A stretch of 64,000 bases of DNA from contig OX235262.1 of assembly GCA_944472135.2 (NCBI GenBank), forward strand, positions 167,771,509 to 167,835,508, read 5' to 3'. The notes beneath the pieces were generated by a model. It was not told the DNA's origin. It did not search any database and worked only from the letters and a program-made list of their open reading frames with translations. Below, piece after piece: positions 1 to 13,200 of the stretch. The position numbers and the translations under genes were made by a program. Each line of letters opens with the position of its first letter. Position 1 is the first letter of the stretch. This DNA comes from Trichobilharzia regenti (Eukaryota > Platyhelminthes > Trematoda > Strigeidida > Schistosomatidae).

Positions 1-640
1 TCGTCGATTGATTTTCCCTCTTTGCCCAACACTCTACGCCTAATGTCAACATTACTTACCTTATTAAACCACCTAACGTGAGACAGAGATCGCAGACATC
101 TATGATCGAAAGCAGTCAACCTTTTCATGTCTACAACGCGTATTGGCCATGTTTCAGAGCCATAGAGAAGGACGGAGCGAACTGATGAGCAGTACACACG
201 TCCCTTGGTTGATAACCGGATGTCACGCCTACGCCAGAGATGGTGTAAGTCAGCGAAAGCAGCTCGAGCTTTTTGGATCCGTGCTGAGATTTCGTCGCCA
301 ATCAGTGCGTTGGTGCTAATACAACTTCCCAAATAGGTGAAGTGGTCAACATGTTCTATCACTTCACTCCCTATCACTAAGTTAGGAGTTGATGTGGTCT
401 AGTCCTATAGCAGCATCTTACATTTTGTGGGGGCGAATCGCATGCCAAACATACGAAGATTGCTGCTCAAGGTGTTCAGAAGACTCTGCATTTTGTCAGC
501 ATCCTCCCCCAACAGGACTATGTCGTCTGCATATTCTAAGTCCATAAGACTATTTAGTGTAGAGCCAGCGGATGATGAGGAACTTAGTGAAAAGGAATAT
601 GCTTCTTCGCTCACTCTGTTGTTTTTTTCTAAATGCATAA
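1..640 (-). mobile_element. RTE-clade non-LTR retrotransposon, RT C-terminal half (decayed)
   Basis: Read on the minus strand, the 405-638 segment encodes the reverse transcriptase active-site region YADDIVLLGEDADK followed by helix-rich sequence typical of the RTE-clade palm. After a frame break, the segment 400-1 continues with the usual RTE thumb and C-terminal region (conserved blocks around ISARIQKAR and VLLYGSETWP). The copy runs off the left edge of the window and has several frameshifts, so it is dead. Its family recurs at 12.2-13.0, 16.4-17.2 and 20.5-21.3 kb. The clade comes from motif recognition and the exact subfamily is not determined. Confidence 0.75.
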
Positions 641-869
641 GTCGGAATTCGGAAACTACTTGCCATATTTACTGATATTTTTTCGTTTCGTCCTATGAAT
701 GCTTTTACTAATGGCTTCACTGACTGATGAGACGACGTAATATGAAAGGATACAGTACGATGAAAGATTAAGACGATAGGAAAGCTATTCAGTGTGGGTA
801 ATATAAAGTCTTCAGCATAATGATGATCACACATGAACAACCGGAAAGAATAAGAACCTATAACTCAAC

Positions 870-1160
870 AAATATTTCGAAGAAAATGGAGATGAATGGG
901 ATACACGCTGAGGAGACCGTCGAGTGACATCGTGGACGCACCAGGCAACCCTTCAAGTGGAATGCGAATGAGAAACGACGAATTGATTGGAAAAATAGGT
1001 CCGAGGGTGACATGGAGAAAATCGTGTGAGGACAATATGAGAGACTATTCGCAGTCGTGGGGGGAGGGCAGCTGACGAAGACTGCGGAGAGCAGGGAAAA
1101 ATGGAGACGTGATGTTGAAGCCTTATGTTCCACTTGGAACTCAAAGGAATAATAATAAAG
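870..1160 (+). mobile_element. RTE (SR2-like) 3' terminal fragment
   Basis: This fragment carries the C-terminal coding tail of an SR2-like RTE: a decayed block related to TLRRPSN, then a block related to WRR..EE, then WRR.VEALCST, followed by a tail ending in an AAT trinucleotide repeat. The same tail ends copies at 3.2-3.5, 6.2 (reverse), 10.6, 19.9, 26.7, 57.5 and 63.8 kb. It is 5' truncated, as expected for target-primed reverse transcription, and has no intact frame. Confidence 0.7.
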
Positions 1161-1334
1161 ATAATCTATACACTCTAACGACACCAATTACAAAAACACA
1201 GACAATTCAAGCTGGACAAAATAACCAATCGCTACTCTATGAAAAGAAATGAAAAAAATTGCTCTTTTTTGTTTTTAATTGTCATGTAACGATTAATATA
1301 TGACAAAATCAATGACTTACTGTTTATTTATCAC

Positions 1335-1618
1335 CTGAGAATCATTTGAATTAACAACTGAAGGAACCAAATCATAGTAACTAGATGCACGAGAATCTCC
1401 ACTATTTTGAGATATACGGCCAAAAGAAGTTCTCTGTTCAAAGCGAAAACTGATTGGACGTTGATACTGGTTAGATAAAGCTTCAAAACACTTCCTATCA
1501 CCGTAATCTATATTCTTTTTGTTATCATCATCAATTGAAGAATAATCGACGGATTTAATCGGTGTACGATATGTGTCATGATATAATTCAGTGCATGAAT
1601 CTTCATCTGCATTAGAAC
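1335..1618 (-). CDS. Host gene exon (last one inside window), Ser/Asp-rich
   Basis: The exon is 284 nt. Its acceptor is tactttcag and its donor starts gtgata. It begins in the phase left by the exon at 3749-3995 (A|GT gives Ser). It encodes a polar, low-complexity stretch with blocks such as YSSIDDDNKKNIDYGD and RTSFGRISQNSGDSRASS, ending VNSNDSQ. There is no recognisable domain. The polar composition suggests a disordered tail with possible phosphorylation sites (inference). Confidence 0.6.
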
Positions 1619-2631
1619 CTGAAAGTATTTAGAAAGAAACAGAGAGAGAAAGTAAATAACATGAATTGACAGACGACTTACCGTATAACGTTTAGTCTGA
1701 CTTTATTTTCCGTTAAAACTAAGCGTATGACTTCAATGGTGCAGTCAACAATGTCTAGTGAATTAAGTTCATTAAATTGCACTTGTATATTTGGATTTGT
1801 AATTGCTATTAATTGATTAGTCTGAAATGAAATGCTTGCATGATCCGTGAACTAAGTTTCTCATCCATATGTAAGAAGTGACTGACTGACGACTTAATAT
1901 TGGCGTTAGAAATCCGAATTTTCTACTTTATGGTCAATGGAAGCTGATATCCAAACCGATTTCAGAGTAACAAAGGTCTGTCTAACCTTTCCTACCGCGG
2001 GATTTTGACATTTCCATCCCTTCCGCATGTAGTTGGAACGATGCTGACTGGTCAGATAAGTGAAGCAAGTGAACTCTTCCAAATTCCAATCTCCGACTGT
2101 GTATACATTGAAAGAACAGAGAGGGGGGCCTACATCAGATTCTGCGAACATGTACCAAGGAGCCTCCGGTTAAAAGGGCCGAATTGTTTAAGCTCTTCAA
2201 TCGCCAAACACCTGATTAACACAGGACACCGAGTAGATGTGCTGGAATCATTCAAAATAATTAACAGACAAAGTACCTCAAGTCTTCTCAGATTTGCTGA
2301 AGCTATAGCAATAAAACGATTGAAGCCTGATTTATGTGTCCAAAAAGAATCCGTTGTTGGACTTCAGTTACCCTGGTGACTCACTTCTTAGTAACTCTTT
2401 GTTTTCTAATTTTATAAGCTTATCTTTTCACTCCACTCCCTCCCTTTATTTTTCGCTTCCCTCTCTTAAGAGATAATTTTTCCTGATCTTCTGAGATCTG
2501 ATCACTGTATTACATCACCAACTTCTCATCTGACCTCATATGCACAAAATTGTGAAATTTTGATCTTCTCTTATCCACCTTAACAACACAACAGTTAGTA
2601 ATTTTTTTTCAAGAAACTCCTCTCTACCAAG

Positions 2632-2665
<34 letters not shown>

Positions 2666-5600
2666 ACACTTTAGACACCCTGTAAATCGCAAAGTCTTAT
2701 TTTACTATGACGCTCTCACAGTATGCTTGCTAATGGACAAAGGTTTGTTAAAATTGTACACTTTTTATTTTTATTAAAAAATTCGGGTTGTACGTAGCTG
2801 ATGAGAACCAAAGAAATAAACTGGATCCAGATTGTTCTGCGCCAATGTTTCTTCTTTCTTTGTTCGAACAAAGATTCAGTAATCGACTTCTCTCCGCACC
2901 TACCTATACAACTTTTGAGAATTTTGACTCTGTCCCACCCTACCTATTGTGCGGTTGTGTGTTAATATGCGTGCATTGAGATTGGTGAACTTTTTTTCTA
3001 AATTACTTGTCTTCGTAGGGTCAATCATCCTAATCTTAGCTAAATTTCCATGTCCTGACAATCCAACTGCTCCCAATGACCTATGTAGTTGACGTAACTC
3101 ACAGTCATTGCAGGCTATTTTGTAAATTATATTATTTTGTCTAATTGAGTCAACAGGGTGTGATGTATACATTAGCATTCGCAACAAGAAACTCTGGGAA
3201 CTGAGGAACCAGTCAAGAACGTACTGCTAAACAAATATTCCGAAGAAAGTTGAGATGATCGGATACACGCTGAGGAGACCGTCGAATGTCGTCGCACACA
3301 ATGCAGGCCATCGCTTGCGCGGAACCCGAATAACAAAACGACGAGTTGGGTGTGTGTGTGTGTGTCCGAGGGTGACATGGAGGAGATCATGTGTGGAGGA
3401 GGAGAAGATGAGAGCCTATGGACAATCATGGAGCCAGATAAAGAGAACTGCAGAGAACACGACAAAATGGAGACGTGCTATTGAAGCCTAATGTTCCACT
3501 CGGAAACCAAATGAACAATAATGGTAATAATAATCACATCAACAGATACTATGCAGAACTTCTAAAGCCAATAAACACTACTCAGACCAATGTGATACTG
3601 CTAGTGATATTTCATATACTAGCGTTTTATGTTTAGATGACTGCCTCGACGGCAGAGATTAACCGGTTAGTCAATAGCAATGTTCCAAAAGTTTTTTCAC
3701 CCTAACCAACAAATAAATAAATAGGAAAAAAATCATTATGTTACTCACTTGTCTTAGAAGTATGTAAACAGTCGACAGAATGAGAACGAAGTTTATCACG
3801 AAATGGAGAAGGGGGAGACTTCAAACTTTGTGATTTACTTGAGAATGGACGGGGAACAACACCGTTATTCGACGAATGAGAATTCAAATGCTGCTGGTCA
3901 GTATCACTCGCAAATCCTGACTCCGGGCAATATAATGAATAAACGCTGGAGTGTGAATCACATATGTGGGTGGTGGTATCCACTTCAAAATGTAGCTGAA
4001 AATTGTCCAGAACAGAACATAAAAGTTTCCTCATATTATTATTAGTGGGAAATAAAATAAACAAAAATGAGTATTATAAAAAATTAAATTACCAAGCAAT
4101 TGTTCTACTGAGGTTGTTGAATACTCATCAGTGGAAAAGAAAGTATTAGCTTGGCACAACCATCCAACAAAAGTGACAAATTTAGCCGCTAGGACCCGAT
4201 CCAGTAGCCACTCCATGAAATCCGACTTCTGGCAAATCCACGACATATCGCGACTGGCAACAGTCAATGTCATCGGGGGGGGGGCGAGTATTTGTCCTCA
4301 CACCCGACGTGCTGTACCCCACTGTTAACGATTTCCCACTAGAACCACCCAGGTAACAACCTACCTGAATAGGACCCACTTGCTAGTGAGCATCATATTG
4401 ATATTCAACTGTTGGTTTTAAGTGATTTGATCTGATTGGACAAAATAACTGGCCAGTATTCCCTGCTTGGTTTCCCAATGGTTCTCTAACCGATGTCAGC
4501 TAAAGATGAAATCCTGTAACCAATCAAATCAAATTAACTCCCTTCAAGAGCCAGCACTCGAATGAAAATGACAACAGCTACTCACTGTTCTAGAGTCCTA
4601 AATACTGCAGTTAGTTTCATTCCAGTAACAAACACTTATTTTTGATGTCTAGAGAAAATCAACGAAATCTGCGAAAACTGATGGTGACATAGAGGTTGCA
4701 TCATTTTGATCGTATGCGTGTGGTGTTGGACCGATAAACAAAGCTTCAATGATTAACCTCTCTTTCCACCTAACTCTCACCCTATCCAACCCACACTATT
4801 TTGTGATTACGTGCAAGTGAATGCAGTGCAATGCAATGGCTGGGCTTTTTTCTAGGTTATTTAACTGAACTGAGTCAATTATTCTAGGTCTAGCTAAATT
4901 TCTATGTCCCATTAATCTAGTTGACCCCAATCTACTAGCTTGACCTATATAATTGACCTCACTGTCACCATTACGTGCTATTTGGTAAATCATAGTATTT
5001 TTCTCAATTGGATATGTTGGGTCTTTAAGCTGACAAAGTTGGTTTAAACACCACCCTAATTCCAGCCTCATTAAAAATCCTACGTAAGGCCTGTGGTGTT
5101 CCTTCCTTATACAGCAGTACTACAGAGGCTTTGAATCCTATGAATTTTTTTTGTCGTTTTTGTAATTTTCATTACCAATCTTTTTTTCTATGCTTCTTCA
5201 TACATTTCCGAGTAAATTCTGCCATCAGATATGAGATCGAACAGCTGAAATCGAACAACTTAAAAACTAATCACGGTTGCAGGTTTGAAAATACAAACAG
5301 ACCCACCGATATAAAACACGTTTTATGCTTTCAGTGGTGAAGACGACCTATAACCCCATGGACCAAGATATATTTTGACGTTTAACTGTGAAAAGAATGA
5401 GGCGGAAAATTGATTTCACTAATCATGCAGCTACGTAACAGGGGGTTTACTCCGGTTTGTCATCTAAGCAGTAATATTTAAATGATGTCAACCAGGAGTA
5501 TTTGTTATCACATGAAACCAGCTGCAAAACTTCGACGTAAGTAAATTAGTTCCATCTGCTGTTACAGTAAAAATATTTAACCGAACTAGACTGAAGGTTA

Positions 5601-8600
5601 GCAGCTGTCTGCCCTGCAAAACGTATAGACAAACAACTGTAGAAGCTAAATGACACCATGTATGTATATGACGAGTAAAGTCTCTTTCGCTTAGAAGAGC
5701 GCTCGCCCCTTGTCACAAGTGAGTTTCTGTAACATCATTGCAACTTCAATGACACACATCGATCTCCTATGGTTGACAGTAGGCATAACAACCTGAGTCA
5801 GGCTTTTACACTTCAAAAAACAGTCAGAGCTCACATAAAGATCAAAAAGCCTGTAGGTGAAATTGAAGCAGCAACTGTATCTGGTAACGATTTCATATAG
5901 AAAGAAGGGAAGTGATCGGTTCATAACACCGTGAGCAGGGATATGAAGCGTAGTTGCATCGGATTAGTGGCTAGTGGGGTATTATCACTCCCCTGATTAG
6001 AATAGGAGAGATTATAAGACTCAAGAGATGTTGATTAGGATTGGAATTAATTGCGAAAATGATTCGGACTACTTGTTTGTTTTAAATTGCTTTTTCATTC
6101 CCAAAAGCAACCAGAGTTCATTTGAATGTACTTAATACGTATGCTTACCTAGTATACACTACACCACAATTCACTTATTTACGCGTAATTACCATTATTA
6201 CTAATTATTATTGTGCCCTTTAGTTCCTAGAGGAACATAGGGCTTCAGCCGCACGTATCCATTCCGTTCGCTTCTCTGCCAACGTTTTCACCTGGCTCCA
6301 CATCTGCCAAAATGCTTTCATCTCCTCTTCGCATTACCTGCTCCATGTCACACTCACACTGACGACTAACTCATCGCTTCCTATTCAGGTTCCACTCGAG
6401 AACCTATCGTGTGATGTTATTTGATAGTTTTCTCAGAGTACGACCAATCCACCTTCATCTCTTCCAGCCTGTTTGTTGCACAAAAGCTTGCTGGTTGGTT
6501 CGCTCCCAGAGATCCCCCACTATTGCTCATCTTTTCTGGCCATCTGATCTTCAGTATTGAGCGAAGACAGCTGTTGATGAAAGTCTGTAGTTTGTTCAAA
6601 GTGCCCTTCGTGATGCGCAAGTCTCTGATCCAAATAGTAACACTGAATTCACAATGGAGTTGAAAATCCGAATCTTATTTTTCATTCTGAGTGCTGTTGA
6701 CTTCCACACAGACTTGATAGTAATGAAAGCTTGGCTTGCTTTCCCGATCCTCGATGCTTTGATATCCTCATCAGTTCCGTCCGCCTGCGGATGAAACGAT
6801 GCTTCCAAGATGAGTAGGTGAAGGAGGTCGCTTCTTTCAGATTTCTCCCATTTATGTTGATTATTGTCTGCTGTTATTTCTGTTGCTGTTGGCCAAGAAT
6901 TTTTATCACCTCTGTCTTATCTATGTTCACCTAAAGGAAGTCCTATCTTTGATGCTTCTTCTGCCAACTTGGTGCTTTTCACTTGTATATCCTCCAGTTT
7001 GTGGGAAATCAGACATATGTCACCAGCGAAGTCCAGATCTTCCAAGTTTTTGTGTGGGTCTATTTTATGCCTGTCTCCTCGTTGCTTGTCGAATTATCCA
7101 GTCTACCGCAATCAGGAAAATTATTGGAGATAGTAGGCAGCCAGCCTTGTCTTACTCCCGTCTTCACTTCGAAGGATTCTGTGCGTTTTCCGCTGTGAAT
7201 TACTTGGCATGCAGCATTACCGTACAACTGTTGAATGAGGTGTATACTTGTTGGTGGCATCCCGTAGTAATGAATTTGTTTCCAAATTATGAGTAGTAAT
7301 AGTGTTAACTGATGTACTACGAATGAGTGTATTCTTTGTGTTTCAAGTCAATTTCAACGAGTATTTTAAGTATGGTCCAACCAATACGATATAGTACTAT
7401 GGCTATTCACATTAATATAAATAATAATAGTGGAACAAACACTGAGTGTTGATCCTTGTATCGAATCAATATAAATATATAAATAAATAAATAAGTAAAT
7501 CACATGAATTGGCACAGAGCTACCGTGATCTGGAATTTGTTCGAAATTTTTGCACCAAAAATTACTAAATGAGTAACAAACACTTCGTACGCTATGAAAA
7601 ATGATTGTTTGCATAGATGTGCGCATAACACAGACATTCTAAATTGAGTACACCTAAATCTGTCAACATGTTTGATAGTGTAAGTGGTGTTGATCTCCTG
7701 AAATCTCATATAGCATAGAAACGCTAAATAAATGTCCTTAGATTCAGCGAGCCTCAGTGAGGCTGTCACGCTTTTTCAGGGGCCAGTATCGTTATAGCGC
7801 CGCCATGCACGCTACTCTTGCCCAATCTTGTATGCAAGATGGGCTCTATTGTACCTGTGTGTGCAGTGCAAAACTGATTGACGTGATCGTTGATCATCGG
7901 TGTAGCTATGCTTACCTATGCATTATTATGTGTACTAATGATGCGAATGGTCCATCGAGGGACAGGGCTCTCGAGTGGATGATAATGCATGCCGGTCTCG
8001 TCTTGCAACAGGCAGGGATAAGAGTGTTTGGTTCTCCTGAAAATCAATGCCCAGTCAATAGGTGTATCATTGTGTGAGTAAACTTGTTCCAGAGATTAAG
8101 CGATGTATGTCTAAGTACATACCTTAAAACGCTGAAAGCGAGAATGGCTCATTAAATCAGCTATGGTTCCCTAGATCATATACACTACATGGATAACTGT
8201 GGTAATTCTAGAGCACCCGCAAGGAAACGGGTGCATTTATTAGAACAGAACCGACCGGGGCAGTTCCGGCTGTCTCTGTTGAATTCAGTGATGACTATGG
8301 ATAGCTCTAATGATCACAATCGGTCTTGTGTCGGCGACGGATCTTTCAAATATGTCTGCCCTATCAATTTGTTGGTAGGTGATCAGCCTACCATGATAAT
8401 AACGGGTTAATGGGGAATCAGGGCTTAATTTTGGAGAGGGAACCTGAGAAATGGTGACCACATCCTAGGTCGGCAGCGGACGAGGAAATTACCTACCCCC
8501 ATCATGGGGAAGTAGTGATGAAAAATACGAATAAGGGACTCAATTAAGGCTCCGTAATCCTAATGAGTACAATTTAAGTCCTTGAACAAGGACCAATTGG

Positions 8601-10199
8601 ATTGTAAATCTGGTGCCAGTAGCCGCGTTAGCTCTCAAGCTCCAAAAGCGTGTGTTAAAGTTGCTGCAGTGTTAAAGAAACTCGTAGTTGAACCTCAAAT
8701 TCTGCAGCCGCATGTCGAAGCTGTCACGCCATTAGTTAAATCGGATCGTAGATTAACACTCACAGAAATTTACGAAATCATAGTAATTTTGTCTTTATAA
8801 CTGATACATGAGCGCAAGTATATTAGTCACCCAGTATTTTATCTTTTACCCACTTTGAACCTTTACTCTGGTAACTTACCACCACATCTTGTATATAAGT
8901 ATTTTAAATTATTATTAATAATAGTAATAGCTTTATTCCAAACAATACTTTTGATACGAATAGGAAATTTTCACCATGTAATAGGATATTGCATTTAATT
9001 TTCTCTTTACATAATACAGGATGCGTCTGTGGCACAACGGCAGAATGCTAGCCAAGCACGCCTCATGTGGTTTGGGGCTCGATCCACGGCCACAGACTCA
9101 CTCCTCTACCTTGCTAAGCAAGTAATAAGACTGGTAAATAGGGAAGGTTGAGCATGAGGCTGGCTAGAACAACCCATTTCCGTAAAAATACACACCACTG
9201 CTACAGAAACTTCAAACCTCTAGCTTGAAGGCCTATGTTCCACTGGGAACATAAAGGAATAAAAAAACAATCCTGACTGACTGGTTTCAACACAGAACTT
9301 TGCACCGATGTACAGCAGTTTGAGTCGCCACACTTCACTCAGCAGGAAAGGGAAGAGAAAAAAGGAAAACGAAACGCGAAATAGAGAAAGTAAACAGAGA
9401 TACAAGGCAAAAAGAATAGTAATATCGAAGATCAATACAGGAGTAAACAATTAAACAGGGTATTTATATTGATGGCATTTAAATATTATTATTCCCTTGG
9501 GTTGACAGTTAAATAACAATATATGAGATTAAGATTAATATGAGAATAGAACTTGTGCACTGTGGTAGAGTGTAATTCCATTATGGGTAAATTTTGTTTT
9601 GATAAAGTCTCACAGTGTTATACAGTAATGTTTACCCATAATGGAAGATTAAGATTAAAATGAGCATATAAACAATATAATAATAAAAAGGAGAATAAAA
9701 AGTTCCGTTTATTTAAGTGTTTCCCAGTAAAAGACAGAAGTATCTGATGCCTAACAACTTTTCTCATCACATGAAATGTGTGCCTGTCAAATAAGGTATA
9801 TTCTACAATTTTTATACTTCAACACCCCACCTATAGCTGCTTCTAGTTCTACCTGATAAGATGGTAGGAGAGGGTTGTGTATACATAGGGTGTTAAGGTT
9901 CCCACAAGATAATATTCGCCAAACGATTGTACTAGTCTATGTGTGTCTGTCTGCGACGGTATCAGCAAGTCGGTTGAGCGACAGACACTCAAAAATACAA
10001 ACGAAGGCTCTTAACACTCTTCGCCTTTTTCTTAAGTAGTTCAGGTAAGATTAAGGTGGTGAGATGGGCAGGGGGGACACAATAAAGACGAATAGTAGTA
10101 TACATGAATTAACAAATTAACTATGTGATATCACAGTGTCTTGAATTACTTAAGTAGAATGTTGGACGAAATATTATTTTAGAAGCTAACATTATGTGG

Positions 10200-10231
<32 letters not shown>

Positions 10232-13200
10232 CGTGCCAAACGTAAGTTTTGGTCTACACAATACCTAACTTTCTCTTACCTTAGAGCTAACAATATCGTT
10301 CGTTTCGCATATACATGTATATTTCAGCACATAAACACATGTTTACATAATTCGTCACTGTCATATGTTATTGTCTGATAAGAATTCTTTAAATAAATAG
10401 GATTTCATGCTACCTTAATATCTAATTGTTCTCAGTCTATTTAAATTTATAGAGTAAACCAGTCGTGCGAGTTCATAATACGCAGTAATTTATTGATTTC
10501 AGGATACCAGTTTCAAAACTCTTACAACTGGGGAACTTGAATATTGATGGTAAAACTGAAAATGCGGTTGCATAAACTGGCAACCGTGGAGTCAGCAGAT
10601 AAAAAGAGGAACGCAGGAAATAGGATAAAGTGGAGACGTACAGTTGAAACCCTTTATGTCCCAAACGGAGCCCAAGGGGACGATAATAATAATAATATAA
10701 CATAAACTTGAATAAACCTTTATGCATATAGACAATTATGGACATCAGTTTGATAACTGGGATAATGTCGAAATCTTAGACAGAGGAAATACCAAAAGTG
10801 CAATCAGGGAATTCCTAGAAGTCTGCTACTCAAACGAATATGCAATCAATAACAAACACGTTAATATAGACCAAATATACCAACTAATAAAAAGTAAATC
10901 AGGTGACCAGAAAGTTCAAAACCCAAGTCAATAGAAAATGATGAATAGATATGTAAAGATGGTTACAGAGAGACACAATTATACCACTCAAGGAAAATAT
11001 TTAAATCATTTCACTTTATGCTAAAAATTGCTGTGAAAGGGGATGTTGTCCAGAAGGGGGACGACAAAAGCTCCGCAACTAAACCAACCAGCTCAGAGAA
11101 CAGTATTAATTGCAAACCTTCATTTTGTATTGCATATGCTAGCTTTCCCAACTACTTTTGAATACTGGGTGACGCAAGGAATATTGTACGCGTCGGTGAT
11201 GTGCAGCGGTAGAATGCTCGCCAACCACGCCTGCTACGTGGTCCACGGTTCGATCCCTAGCTGCCAACGCACTCCTAAACCTCGCTAAGCCGGTGGAAAG
11301 CCTGGTAAATTTGGAAGGTTTAGCGTTGAACTGGCAACTCCACCCAGTAGAAATGCAACCACTGCTATTGAAACTATAAACCTTAAGCTTGAAGCCATTT
11401 GTAAAAAATAATAATAATAATACAAGCTATACATACACACAGTTAAGCTAACATTTTTGAAGTTGAAAAATATGAATTACACTTCTAAGACAAACTCACA
11501 TGTTCTGTCAATGTTTTCCATAACTTTGAGCCTAGTTTTGGATAAGAAACAGAATGATAGACATCTGCTAACGGTTTTGGTGGATACATACCAGTTGGAA
11601 TGGACTCTTCCACTGACGAGGATGGGAATAGATGATTATTTGTTGTTGCATGATCTAATCCAATTAGTGAGCGAAAATTTCTAAAACTCAAACTAGAACG
11701 AGATAATCCCTATAAATGAAACAAAGGTTAGTATTCATTAATGAGTAATGACCAAAAACAGTAATTATACAAATAATTAACTTGTCTTGTCTCTAAGATC
11801 CTAGTCCAAGGGTGACATGGAGGAGATCGTAATATGGCTAGATAATGGTGCTTTTGCTTCCAAATAAATAAAAAACTGCCTAGTTTTACTACATATAGCA
11901 GAAAAATGTCAAACAGGATAAGACGTACGTTTAGAGTTCCACTTCTAGCCGCTAAACGCCAAGTAACCACCATATAAATATCGCAGTAGCTAAGTGAAGA
12001 GCAAAACAGGAACCCTACAAAGCTACGCATTTGTAGGTATTAAGCAAGCTATATATCTCATCGAATTTTCCGTAAAAAAAGCCATTCCCTGATTACACAT
12101 GCCTTTAGATGCCATGTATTTGCAAATTAACTTAGAAGGATACGGCTACATGATTATATTTGGTATGAAAATGGTACATTGACTGACTGACTGATTGGAT
12201 GGTTTCGACATAAAACTTTACACACATGTGCACCAGTTCGAGTTGTCACTCTTCTTACATGTACCACACAAAGCAAGTGAAGACAGTACAGACAGATTCA
12301 AAAGACACACAGAGATAATAAACAGAAACATGAACCGAAAAGAATAGTCATATGGAAGAAAAATATAATTTTAATGTATCTGATAAATCACAAAGGCTGA
12401 ATGCAATCTGCGCTCGTCATTCACAACGATGTGTGCGTCGGTGGCACAGTGGTTAGGACTCTCGCCGACCATGCACATGGTCCGGGGTTCGAGCCCACGC
12501 CGACGCACACCTGATATCTATGGTCGGCCTGCGAAATTTGGGCTACCGATATCCATGCTGAAAATTCCATACTTGTACCAAAAATACAGTGTGGAATCAA
12601 GCTGTAAATCGAAAAGAAGGAGTTTGACCCATATCGCCAATTATCTCCAGTGTTCATTGGTTTTCACCATTCCGAGGACCTCAACTAGTCGTCACTCAAA
12701 CTAACTGTTATTGTGGATTCCACTGACTGATGATGAGGCCATATTTCCGTTTGATTACCACTAGCTAACTCTTTACCAACCTCATCGCCCGTCGGTAGAG
12801 GAAGGCGATGGCTAGGCTAGACTAAGCTGGACTAGGAATGCCTAACACACGTCCTAACCATCACAATCAGTGTAAATTCACAAACATGTCGATTGATTTC
12901 CCCTCCCACCAACTTAGAACTCGACCTAGGCCTAAACTCAACATTGTTCATCCTATTATACCACTTCAAATTGGAGATAGAATACAGACATCGATGATCA
13001 AAGACAGCTTGCAGGTCTTTTCATGTCTCCCACTTTCATTTAGCAATACTGAGCAATAGGTTATTTGTTTTACTTAGGGTACTTCTAAACACATTGGATC
13101 ATAATTCTTCACCGTAAGCTTAGCTAATGCCCTTTTGATAGCTAAGACTGATGCATATTCTGTTCTTTGAACTTGTTTAATGAAGGGTTCATCCCCGTGG

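Noticed and set aside
1906..2151. Minus-strand open frame
   Set aside because: It lies antisense to the PLE endonuclease remnant.
7745..8077. Protein-coding gene of about 106 codons
   Set aside because: It overlaps strong hairpins and leads into 18S-like sequence. No protein signature.
12430..12510. tRNA gene-like segment (clear A and B boxes)
   Set aside because: It continues into a repeated body with a second copy at 52.7 kb and sits inside an RTE 3' UTR, so it is a SINE head and not a tRNA gene. The same applies at 9.03, 23.02, 59.87 and 63.06 kb.
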